This document shows positions 52,875-60,095 of a stretch of DNA of 64,000 nucleotides, piece by piece. The notes under the pieces were generated by a model, which saw only the letters and a list, made by a program, of their open reading frames with translations, was not told where the DNA came from and made no database searches. Source of the stretch: Streptomyces sp. ERV7 (GTDB lineage: Bacteria > Actinomycetota > Actinomycetes > Streptomycetales > Streptomycetaceae); the NCBI RefSeq assembly GCF_001653515.1, contig NZ_LYOY01000051.1, positions 1,074,001 to 1,138,000 on the forward strand, given 5' to 3'. Both the position numbers and the translations under genes were made by a program. Every line of letters begins with the position of its first letter. Positions within the stretch are counted from its first letter, which is position 1.

Positions 52875-53957
52875 TCAGACCGGGCGCGCCTCGACGATCG
52901 AGACACCCGCGGCGGTCTGCACGATGCGGTCCAGCTCGAAGCCGGTGGCCCGCAGGATCTCCGAGTACTGGCGGGCGGTGCGCTCCTTGCCGCCGACCAG
53001 GATCATCAGCCACAGGTCGACGAGCTTGGCGGCGTGCGGCGCGTTGCCCTCCGGAGGAACGAATTCCATGACGAGCAGCCGGCCGTCGGGGCTGATTGCC
53101 TCACGGGCGTTCTTGAGGATCTCCAGAGCCTTCGGCTCCGGCCATTCATGCAGAATGTGCTTCAGCAGATAGGCGTCGGCACCGGCCGGCAGCGGACCGA
53201 AGAGATCGCCCTTGTCGATCTCGACCCGGTCGACCACGCCCTCTTCCGTGAGAAACGCGTCGGCGCCCAGCTCGTCCGCCCGGGAATCGAAGAGGATGCC
53301 CTTCGACTGGGGCGTCTTCTTCAGGATCGCCGACAGCAGACCGCCGCGGCCGCCGAAGACGTCGACGAGCGTCTTGTACTTGGAGAAGTCGTACGCGGCG
53401 AGAATGGGCTCGGTCTCCATATTCGAGAGCGTGCCCATGCCGTTGAGGAAGATCTCGCCGAATTCCGGGTTCTGGCCCAGGTACTCGTACGCGTGCATGC
53501 CGCGGTTCTTCTCGAGGCTGGGCTGGCCGGTGCGCACGGTGTGGATCAGCGCGCCCCAGTCCTCCCAGCTCGCGGGGTGACCTGTCAACAGGGCCATGTC
53601 ACGCATCGACATCGGCGTCCCGGTGCGCAGCGCGTCGGCCATCGGCGTCAGCTTGAAGCGGCCGTCGCTCTGCTCGCTGAATATCCGGTAGCTGGCGAGG
53701 GCGCGCAGCAGCCGGTGGACCGCGTCCGGGTCGGCCTCGATCCGCTTGGCGATCTCCTCCGAGGACAGCGGGCCGTCGGCGAGCTGGTCGGCGATCTTCA
53801 GCTCGGCCGCCACGTAGATCGCCTGGGACACCCAGGCGCCCTGGGCCAGTTCGAGGACGGCGATCGGCGCGGGCACCATCAGCTGGGCGAAGCGCTGCAC
53901 CCGCGCGCGGAACCCTTCGACGATGCGGACGACTCGGGCGGGCGGAATTGGGGGCAT
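52875..53957 (-). CDS. O-methyltransferase-like protein with altered SAM motif (possible AlpH-type)
   Basis: A 360-residue protein of the acetylserotonin O-methyltransferase family: N-terminal dimerisation winged helix (about residues 30-115, VAAELKIADQLADGPLSSEE), then a Rossmann-like domain. SAM motif I, normally DVGGGxG, reads VDVFGGRGGLL, so a bulky Phe replaces the first glycine. The catalytic-His region KHILHEWPEPKALEIL is kept. Kinamycin's AlpH is an O-methyltransferase-like, SAM-independent enzyme that attaches L-glutamylhydrazine to the polyketide. With the hydrazine cassette in the window this protein is a candidate for that role, or an ordinary O-methyltransferase. ATG 53957 follows GGAGGAT. 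Confidence 0.85.
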   Translation of the reverse strand: MPPIPPARVVRIVEGFRARVQRFAQLMVPAPIAVLELAQGAWVSQAIYVAAELKIADQLADGPLSSEEIAKRIEADPDAVHRLLRALASYRIFSEQSDGRFKLTPMADALRTGTPMSMRDMALLTGHPASWEDWGALIHTVRTGQPSLEKNRGMHAYEYLGQNPEFGEIFLNGMGTLSNMETEPILAAYDFSKYKTLVDVFGGRGGLLSAILKKTPQSKGILFDSRADELGADAFLTEEGVVDRVEIDKGDLFGPLPAGADAYLLKHILHEWPEPKALEILKNAREAISPDGRLLVMEFVPPEGNAPHAAKLVDLWLMILVGGKERTARQYSEILRATGFELDRIVQTAAGVSIVEARPV

Positions 53958-54294
53958 GCGTATCCTCCGTGGGCGGTTGCGCAGCGGTATCAAGAGTCTC
54001 AATTACCGGGATACCGGAAACTATGGGCGTCGCCCGGCAGACTCTAGAGCCGCGCACGGCGGCGAACAACCACTCAACGCGCGAGAACACGCCCCGAGTT
54101 GGCCGAAATTCCCTACGCGAGTTCGACCCTGGTGAATTCCGAGTGCGAATCAAGTGTGCAACTGCGGATAGGCCGCAGTCGGACAGGCCTGACAACTTAC
54201 CGGCGAATACAGGACGGTTGAGGTAGAAGCGTCTATCGTGGCGCCGGTTGAGTCGGCTCCCAATGACGGGGGCACGCCATGATGAGGGAGAGAC
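53958..54294. other. 337-base divergent intergenic region
   Basis: Separates the methyltransferase-like gene and the ScyD/ScyE-family gene. It is AT-richer than coding DNA and contains a perfect inverted repeat, ACTGCGG-N5-CCGCAGT (54161-54179), a plausible operator. No gene seen. Confidence 0.5.
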
Positions 54295-55527
54295 ATGTCG
54301 AGAATACGCAGGTCTTGGAGTGGGGCCTTCGTGGCAGCGGCGGCCGTGGGCACCCTGGCTGTCACGCTGATCCCCGGCCCGGCACAGGCCTCGCCGACCT
54401 CGCCGAAGGAGGCGAAGGCCGCTGCCGCCACTGCCAACATTGAGGTCATCGCGAGCAAGCTCAACAACCCCCGCGGCCTCTCCGTCCAGGCGGACGGGAC
54501 GATCCTGGTCGCCGAGTCGGGCGTGGGCAAGCCGGGCTGCGCCGCGGGCACCAAGTGCGTCGGGCTGACCGGTTCCATCTACCGCGTCAAGGGCACCCAG
54601 CAGGGCCGGGTCGTCACCGGCCTGACGTCCGCCGCGGTGGCCCCGACGAACCCGTACGAGCCGATCTCGGCCGCCGGCCCCAACGACGTGGAGGCCAACG
54701 GGTCGGGTTACCTCGTCCTCAACGGCTTCGGCGGCAGCACGGACGACCGGGCCAAGCTCGGTGCGGACGCGGCCAAGCAGGGCACGCTCCAGACGGGCAG
54801 CGGCTGGGTCGTCGGTGACCTGGTCAAGCACGAGACGCTGCTCGACCCCGACTGGGTCCTGGGCCACCCGGCCAACCCGGAGGAGGCGTCGGTCCACAGC
54901 AACCCGTGGCGCTTCGCCCGCAACGGCCGCGGCTTCCTGGCCACGGACGCCGGTGCCAACGACCTGATCGGCGTCGGCTTCGGCGGCCGCACCACGACCG
55001 AGGCGATCTTCCCGGACAACGAGCTGCCCGCCCCGGGCGGCGCCGCGGCCCCGTCGGCCAAGGAGAAGAAGGTCCTGGAGTCGCTCGCCCCGCAGACCAA
55101 GTCGGTCGCGGCCGACGGCACGGTCAAGGTCCAGGCGGTGCCCAGCGGCATCGTCAAGGGTGCGGACGGCGCGTTCTACATCGCGGACATGGGCGGCCTG
55201 CGTCCGGGTGCCTCGCGCATCTGGCGGATGCTGCCGGGCCACCGCCCGGAGGTCTTCGCCAGCGGTCTGACCGCGGTGACCGACCTGGCCGCCGACAAGA
55301 ACGGCAACCTGATCGCGCTGACGCTGACCGGTGGCTTCCAGCAGCAGGGCCCGCCGCTGCCGGGCAAGCTGAGCCGGATCGACATCAAGACCAAGGCGGT
55401 CACCGAGATCCCGACCGACGGCAAGCTGGCGATGTCCACCGGCCTGGCCGTCGGCCCGAACAACGAGATCTACGTGAGCAACAACTCGGTCGGCACCGAG
55501 GGCCAGCTGATCAAGGTCACGGAGTAG
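54295..55527 (+). CDS. ScyD/ScyE-family secreted beta-propeller protein
   Basis: A 410-residue exported protein. The signal peptide (GAFVAAAAVGTLAVTLIPGP) is cleaved near AQA-SPT. The mature part has NHL-like repeats: NIEVIASKLNNPRGLSVQAD, GSIYRVKGTQQGRVVTGL, VPSGIVKGADGAFYIADMGG, SRIWRMLPGHRPEVFASGLT and STGLAVGPNNEIYVSNNSVG. This layout matches the ScyD/ScyE family named from cyanobacterial scytonemin clusters, whose members are thought to act outside the cytoplasm. Biochemical role unknown. ATG at 54295 follows GGGAGAG. It lies 1.5 kb from an ebo-type operon, another scytonemin-linked set. Confidence 0.87.
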   Translation: MSRIRRSWSGAFVAAAAVGTLAVTLIPGPAQASPTSPKEAKAAAATANIEVIASKLNNPRGLSVQADGTILVAESGVGKPGCAAGTKCVGLTGSIYRVKGTQQGRVVTGLTSAAVAPTNPYEPISAAGPNDVEANGSGYLVLNGFGGSTDDRAKLGADAAKQGTLQTGSGWVVGDLVKHETLLDPDWVLGHPANPEEASVHSNPWRFARNGRGFLATDAGANDLIGVGFGGRTTTEAIFPDNELPAPGGAAAPSAKEKKVLESLAPQTKSVAADGTVKVQAVPSGIVKGADGAFYIADMGGLRPGASRIWRMLPGHRPEVFASGLTAVTDLAADKNGNLIALTLTGGFQQQGPPLPGKLSRIDIKTKAVTEIPTDGKLAMSTGLAVGPNNEIYVSNNSVGTEGQLIKVTE

Positions 55528-55553
55528 TCCGGACCAGTAGTCCCGCCCCTGTT

Positions 55554-55591
55554 CTGATCCCTTCCTGATCCCGGGATCAGGAAGGGATCAG
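55554..55591. terminator. Terminator: 38-base perfect palindrome
   Basis: Two 19-base arms (CTGATCCCTTCCTGATCCC and its complement) with no loop, 26 bases after the ScyD/ScyE-family stop. The arms also contain the direct repeat CTGATCCC. Confidence 0.75.
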
Positions 55592-55625
55592 CGGATCGGC
55601 GACTCGCCGACCGTTGTGTGACGTG

Positions 55626-55660
55626 CGGCCCCGCAAGGCTCCTGACGCCTTGCGGGGCCG
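55626..55660. terminator. Second hairpin terminator
   Basis: Perfect 14-base stem (CGGCCCCGCAAGGC/GCCTTGCGGGGCCG) with a 7-base loop, followed by CTTCGT. A tandem backup to the palindrome at 55554. Confidence 0.75.
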
Positions 55661-55777
55661 CTTCGTCGTACGGCTCGCCGTACGGCCGCAGAGCCGGTGG
55701 CGAGGCCGGTCGGCGGGCCGCTCGAAGGCCGCACCCGGGCCGCCCTCCAGGGCGTCGGAAAAATCTTCCTCCCCTTC

Positions 55778-55804
55778 GGTCACACTCCTGGGCCGGGCCC
55801 CGTC
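55778..55804 (+). promoter_or_regulatory. ECF41-type promoter of the carboxymuconolactone decarboxylase-like gene
   Basis: GGTCACA, exactly 16 bases, CGTCAG. It lies 85 bases before the start codon and matches the pattern found at the MMPL, NmrA and sigma genes. Confidence 0.65.
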
Positions 55805-55889
55805 AGACCAGTGACGCGGGGTTCCAGCGATGGGATCAAGCCAGCGTCACCGCTGAAAGATCGCTGTAGATCTCTGAAGGAGAGCAGTC

Positions 55890-56345
55890 ATGGAAGCACG
55901 GATGAAGAACCCGGCGATGGTCCTCCCCGACGCGATGCAGGCCATCCAGAGCCTGTACAAGGCCACGTACTCGGGCGGCGTCCCGGCGGGTCTGCTGGCG
56001 CTCAGCCACCTGCGTGCGAGCCAGATCAACGGCTGCGGCCCCTGTGTGGAGTCGGCGTCCGGCCAGGCGCGCAAGGCGGGCGAGAGCGACGAGAAGATCT
56101 TCTCCGTCGGCGCGTGGCGCGAGACCCCCTTCTACACCGACTCCGAGCGCGCGGCACTGGCGCTGACCGAGCACGTCACGCGGCTGAACGACCGTGAGGA
56201 CCCGGTCCCGGACGCGGTGTGGAACGAGGCCGCCCAGCACTTCAACGAGCAGGAGCTGGCGTCGCTCGTCCTGCACATCGCCGTCAGCAACCTGTTCAAC
56301 CGCCTCAACGCCACGACGAAGCAGCAGGCCGGCCAGAAGTGGTAG
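55890..56345 (+). CDS. Carboxymuconolactone decarboxylase family protein (AhpD-like)
   Basis: A 151-residue AhpD/CMD-fold protein. The redox pair is C49 and C52 in INGCGPCVESASGQARKAG, followed by SERAALALTEHVTRL and FNEQELASLVLHIAVSNLFN. AhpD-type enzymes usually have CxxCxxxH; here the His position is Ala, so its peroxidase chemistry may differ. ATG at 55890 follows GGAGAG. Its ECF41-type promoter and protein family make it a COE-type partner of ECF41 sigma factors, even though the sigma genes are 17-22 kb away. Confidence 0.9.
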   Translation: MEARMKNPAMVLPDAMQAIQSLYKATYSGGVPAGLLALSHLRASQINGCGPCVESASGQARKAGESDEKIFSVGAWRETPFYTDSERAALALTEHVTRLNDREDPVPDAVWNEAAQHFNEQELASLVLHIAVSNLFNRLNATTKQQAGQKW

Positions 56346-56517
56346 GCACGGCCTAGCGGGTGTTCGGCACGGCCGGCCCGGGCCAGGACCGGGGCCTCGA
56401 CAGGGACCTCCACCCGGACCTCGGCCCGGACCGAGTGGGCGGTACGGCCCTCGTGCGACGAGACGCGACGGTCGCACCGCACCTCAGTATGCAGATCCTT
56501 TGGGTGGCCTGTTTTCG

Positions 56518-56541
56518 CCTGTGGACAACGTTTTCCACAGG
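56518..56541. promoter_or_regulatory. Pair of opposed DnaA-box-like sequences
   Basis: A 24-base near-perfect palindrome with one mismatched pair. Its left half contains TGTGGACAA (the complement of the streptomycete DnaA box TTGTCCACA) and its right half TTTTCCACA. It lies 38 bases before the DUF4192 start. Confidence 0.45.
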
Positions 56542-56578
56542 GGTGGTGAGGGGTGGCCGGGCGCGGGACCGTCGAGGC

Positions 56579-57518
56579 ATGAACAAGCACCGCGCATCCC
56601 ACGGTTCCCACGGTCTGCCCGACGACGACCCGCAGCTCACCCTGCGCAACCCGGCCGAACTGGCCGACGCACTGCCGTATTTGATGGGCTTCCATCCGAC
56701 GGACTCCATCGTGATGGTCGCCCTCCACGGTCGCCGGGGCCGCTTCGGCGGGCGGCTCCGGCTCGGCATTCCGCGCGCGCCCGGGGAGTGGCCGCATGTC
56801 GCCGAGCAGTTGGCCGAGTGCCTGGTGGCGGGGAGCGAGCGGCGGGGGCCGCGCCCGGACGGGATCATCGTGTTCCTCTGCCAGGACCCGGACCTGACCG
56901 GTGAAGTGACGAGCAGTCAAGTGATGGAGACACTCAGGCCGTTGGCGCAACTACTGCGGACGGCCTGCGGCGCCCTGGACGTGCCGGTCCTGGAGGCGCT
57001 GTGCATCTCGGACGGACGGTACTGGTCGTACTGCTGCCCGGACGCGCGCTGCTGCCCGCCGGAGGGAAACGTACTGGCCCTGCCCGGTACGTCGGTGCTG
57101 GCGGCGGCCGCGACCTTCGCGGGGCTCCAAGTCCGGGGCTCCCTGCGGGAGATGGAGGCACGGCTGATCCCGTGGCGACGCCCGGCGGCAGCCGACCAGG
57201 AGCGCGTGCTCGCGGCGGCGGAGGAGGCGCTGGTGCCACGCATCCTGGACGAGGAGGAGCGGCTCCGGGTCGGACGGGAGACCCTGGACCTGGCGGGATG
57301 CCTGATGCGCCGCCTCTCCGGCGCGCCCCCGGCCGTGGGCCGTCCGGACGCGGACGCGCTGGACGACGGCCTGATCGCCCACGACGAGGCGGCGGCCCTG
57401 CTCCTCGGCCTCCAGGACCGCACCACCCGGGACCGCGCGGCCGAGTGGATGGAGGGCCCGGACGCGGCCCCGGCGCTGCGCCTGTGGCGCGCCCTGGCCC
57501 GCCGCGGCGCCGCCAGCG
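56579..57518 (+). pseudogene. DUF4192 protein, C-terminally truncated
   Basis: The first 313 or so residues match the actinobacterial DUF4192 family: ELADALPYLMGFHPTDSIVM (about residues 28-47), GRFGGRLRLGIP, YWSYCCPDARCCPPEGN and HDEAAALLLGLQDRTTRDRA. After LRLWRALARR the family normally continues with a TLAGWVAW-type segment of about 70 residues. Here it turns into Arg/Pro/Gly-rich sequence with no similarity, and the frame stays open into the next gene in a wrong frame. No frame carries the missing end, so a deletion is likely. The family has no known function. Confidence 0.75.
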
Positions 57519-57743
57519 CGGCGAGCCCGCCGGTCACGGCGGCGCGCAGCAGAGCCCGGCGGGGAGCGTGCGGAGAGGGGGCGGGACGCGTCGTGGACAC
57601 GGGGACCTACGGTGACAGGCGCTGTCATTTCCCATGGCGAGGGGGCGCCGAGTCCCCGCGCACTCCACCCGGACGGGCCAGCGGGCCCCCGGACGCACCG
57701 GGCTCGGCGGGCGGGGCCCTCGCGCGCGGCCGACTATGGAGCG

Positions 57744-58739
57744 GTGAACACCACGTCGCACATCGCACCCGGGGGGTTTCTGACGCGGCCGATGGACAAG
57801 GCCGACGTCGCCGCCTGGCTGAGCCTGCGCGGCGAGGCGGAGCGGGTCGACCGGACCGGCCACCACGTCGACGCGGACGACCTCGCCGAAGAGCTGGAGA
57901 ACCCCAAGCTGGACCTGGAGCGGGACACCCTGACGCTGTGGGACGGCGCGCGGATGGTCGCCTACGCCCTGGTGCACGCCCCGGACGGTGCCGTGGACGC
58001 GGCCCGCTTCCGCGGCGACGCGGCGGTCCGCCCCGAATGGCGGCGCCAGGGCCTCGGGCGCCATCTGGTCGCCTGGATGGACTCCCGGGCCCGCACGCTG
58101 TACGCCGAGGGCTTCGCACGGCTGCCCGGCGAGCTGCTGATCAACGGGAAGGCCGGCGACGCGAACCTGGAGGCGCTCGCGTCGAGCGCCTCCTTCACCG
58201 CCTGCCGCTGGTGGTTCGAGATGACCCACCCCCTCAACACGGGCCGCCCGATGACGGGGGGCGTGCCGGAGGGGCTGCGGCTGGTGCCGTTCGAGGCCGC
58301 CCACGACGAGCCCACCCGGCTGGCCCACAACGACGCCTTCCGGGACCACTGGGACTTCACCGAGATGGACGGCACCGACTGGCGGACCTGGGTCGTGGGC
58401 GCCCGCTCGTTCCGCCCGGCCCTGTCGCGGCTGCTCCTGGACGGCGATGAGGTGGTGGCGTATCTGATCGCCGAGGAGTACGACGCCGACACCGCCGCCG
58501 AGGGGACCCGCGACTGCCATATCGGCTATCTCGCCACCCGGCGCTCGCACCGGGGCCGCGGCGCCGCGCCCGCGCTGATGGCCGCCACCCTCGACGCGGC
58601 CCTCACCCACGGCTACGACAGCGCCTCGCTCACCGTCGACACCGCCAACCCCTCCGGCGCCCTGGGCCTCTACGAACGGCTGGGCTTCACCGCCCACCGC
58701 GAGTACGTCACCTACGCCCGGCCGCTGGGCCGGGCCTGA
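57744..58739 (+). CDS. Two-domain GNAT acetyltransferase
   Basis: A 331-residue tandem GNAT protein. The N-terminal domain has VRPEWRRQGLGRHLVAWMDS (about residues 93-112) with an intact acetyl-CoA loop. The C-terminal domain has YLATRRSHRGRGAAPALMAA (about 250-270), then SLTVDTANPSGALGLYERLGF, the Streptomyces mycothiol-synthase-like arrangement. Resembles MshD-type and antibiotic acetyltransferases; the substrate is not evident. GTG at 57744 follows GGAGC. It lies just downstream of the truncated DUF4192 gene. Confidence 0.9.
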   Translation: MNTTSHIAPGGFLTRPMDKADVAAWLSLRGEAERVDRTGHHVDADDLAEELENPKLDLERDTLTLWDGARMVAYALVHAPDGAVDAARFRGDAAVRPEWRRQGLGRHLVAWMDSRARTLYAEGFARLPGELLINGKAGDANLEALASSASFTACRWWFEMTHPLNTGRPMTGGVPEGLRLVPFEAAHDEPTRLAHNDAFRDHWDFTEMDGTDWRTWVVGARSFRPALSRLLLDGDEVVAYLIAEEYDADTAAEGTRDCHIGYLATRRSHRGRGAAPALMAATLDAALTHGYDSASLTVDTANPSGALGLYERLGFTAHREYVTYARPLGRA

Positions 58740-58762
58740 CAGCCGGCCCGCGCGCGGCCGGA

Positions 58763-59872
58763 TCAGTTCACGTTGACGCCGCTCCAGGCCGCCGCCACTG
58801 CCGCCTGCTCGGTGCTGTTCACCCCGTACAGATCGCGGGCGGCGTTGAGCGTGGCGGTGCGGGCGGCGCGGTAGTCGGCGTTGGAGGTCAGGTACTGGGT
58901 CAGGGCGCGGTACCAGATCGCCGCCGCCTTCGTACGGCCGATGCCGAGGAGCTTGGCGCCGTTGACGGTGGGGCTGTCGTACGCGATCTTGTTGATCACC
59001 CGGGGGCCGCTGCCCTCCGCGAGCAGGAAGAAGAAGTGGTTGGCCACACCGGAGCCGTAGTGCGGGTCCAGGGTGGGCAGCGAGGGGGACCAGTAGTCCG
59101 GCGAGACTCCGTCGCGGGAGGGGCGGTCCAGGTAGCGCAGGGGCGTGCCGTCGCCGTTGAAGTCGGGCTTCTCGCCGATGAAGTAGTCCGGCACGTCGGC
59201 CGGGATGTCGGCGTGGAACTCGACCATGGTGGCGAAGATGTCCGACGTCGCCTCGTTGAGCGCGCCCGCCTCACCGCTGTAGCCGAGCCCGGCGGTGGCG
59301 GAGGTGACTCCATGGGTGATCTCGTGGGCGCCGATGTCGAGCGCGGTGAGCGGGTGCGCGTTGCCCGCCCCGTCACCGTAGTTGATGCATCCGCACGCGT
59401 CGCTCCAGAAGACGTTGGGGTAGTTGGAGCCGTAGTGCACGACGCTGCGGACGCCCTTGCCGTCGTTGCGCACGCCCAGCCGGTTGAAGGAGGACTTGTA
59501 GTAGTCCCACACCGCCGCCGCCGCGAACTGGGCGTCCACTCCCACCGACTGGCGGTTGGTCGGCAGCCCGTTGCCCCACACGTTGTCCGCGTCGGTGAGG
59601 ATGGCGTGGGTCTGCCCGTCGACGGTGTCGGTTTTGCCCCGGGTCGGGTCCTGGAGCAGATACGTGCTCGCCGTTCTGGTGGTCGTCAGCGGCACCTTGC
59701 CGTCGAAGACCCCGGTGCCGCTGCCCAGTGCGGGGGAGTCGGCCGTGGCGTGCGGGGCGCCGGTCAGGCCCGCGACGGCGGCCGACACGGTGAGGAGGGC
59801 CGCCGCGAGTGCGGGGCGGCCGCGTCGGTGTGTGCGCGTGCGTCCGGTGGTGCGGGTGCGCTGTCGCTGCAT
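58763..59872 (-). CDS. M4-family metallopeptidase without propeptide domains
   Basis: A 369-residue secreted thermolysin-type protease. A basic Tat/Sec-like leader and signal (ALAAALLTVSAAVAGLTG) ends near residue 44. The zinc site is DIGAHEITHGVTS (H183, E184, H187) with the third ligand E207 in GALNEATSDI. A CGC pair (SDACGCINYGDG) suggests a small redox loop. Unlike its neighbour it lacks FTP/PepSY inhibitory pro-domains, so folding may need another route. ATG at 59872. It lies beside a full-length M4 protease on the same strand, probably from duplication. Confidence 0.93.
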   Translation of the reverse strand: MQRQRTRTTGRTRTHRRGRPALAAALLTVSAAVAGLTGAPHATADSPALGSGTGVFDGKVPLTTTRTASTYLLQDPTRGKTDTVDGQTHAILTDADNVWGNGLPTNRQSVGVDAQFAAAAVWDYYKSSFNRLGVRNDGKGVRSVVHYGSNYPNVFWSDACGCINYGDGAGNAHPLTALDIGAHEITHGVTSATAGLGYSGEAGALNEATSDIFATMVEFHADIPADVPDYFIGEKPDFNGDGTPLRYLDRPSRDGVSPDYWSPSLPTLDPHYGSGVANHFFFLLAEGSGPRVINKIAYDSPTVNGAKLLGIGRTKAAAIWYRALTQYLTSNADYRAARTATLNAARDLYGVNSTEQAAVAAAWSGVNVN

Positions 59873-60044
59873 CGGGTGCCTGCCCCTCGGTCGGCGGTGC
59901 GGGCGCGGTGGCGCCTCGCTCTCGGGGCGCCGGTCGGGCGCCGGGTCGCAGCATGGGGGAGGGGCGCGCGGGACGGCAGGATCCCGGCGGGAAAATGGCG
60001 CGGCTTCGCCGCTGGGGCGATGCAATCCGGTCAATCGACGGCGA

Positions 60045-60075
60045 AGGCGCCCCCGCGGATCCCGCGGGGGCGCCT
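60045..60075. terminator. Terminator of the full-length M4 protease gene
   Basis: 14-base perfect stem (AGGCGCCCCCGCGG/CCGCGGGGGCGCCT) with a 3-base loop, 20 bases beyond the minus-strand stop. Confidence 0.75.
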
Positions 60076-60095
60076 CCTGAGCACTGCGCCGGGCG

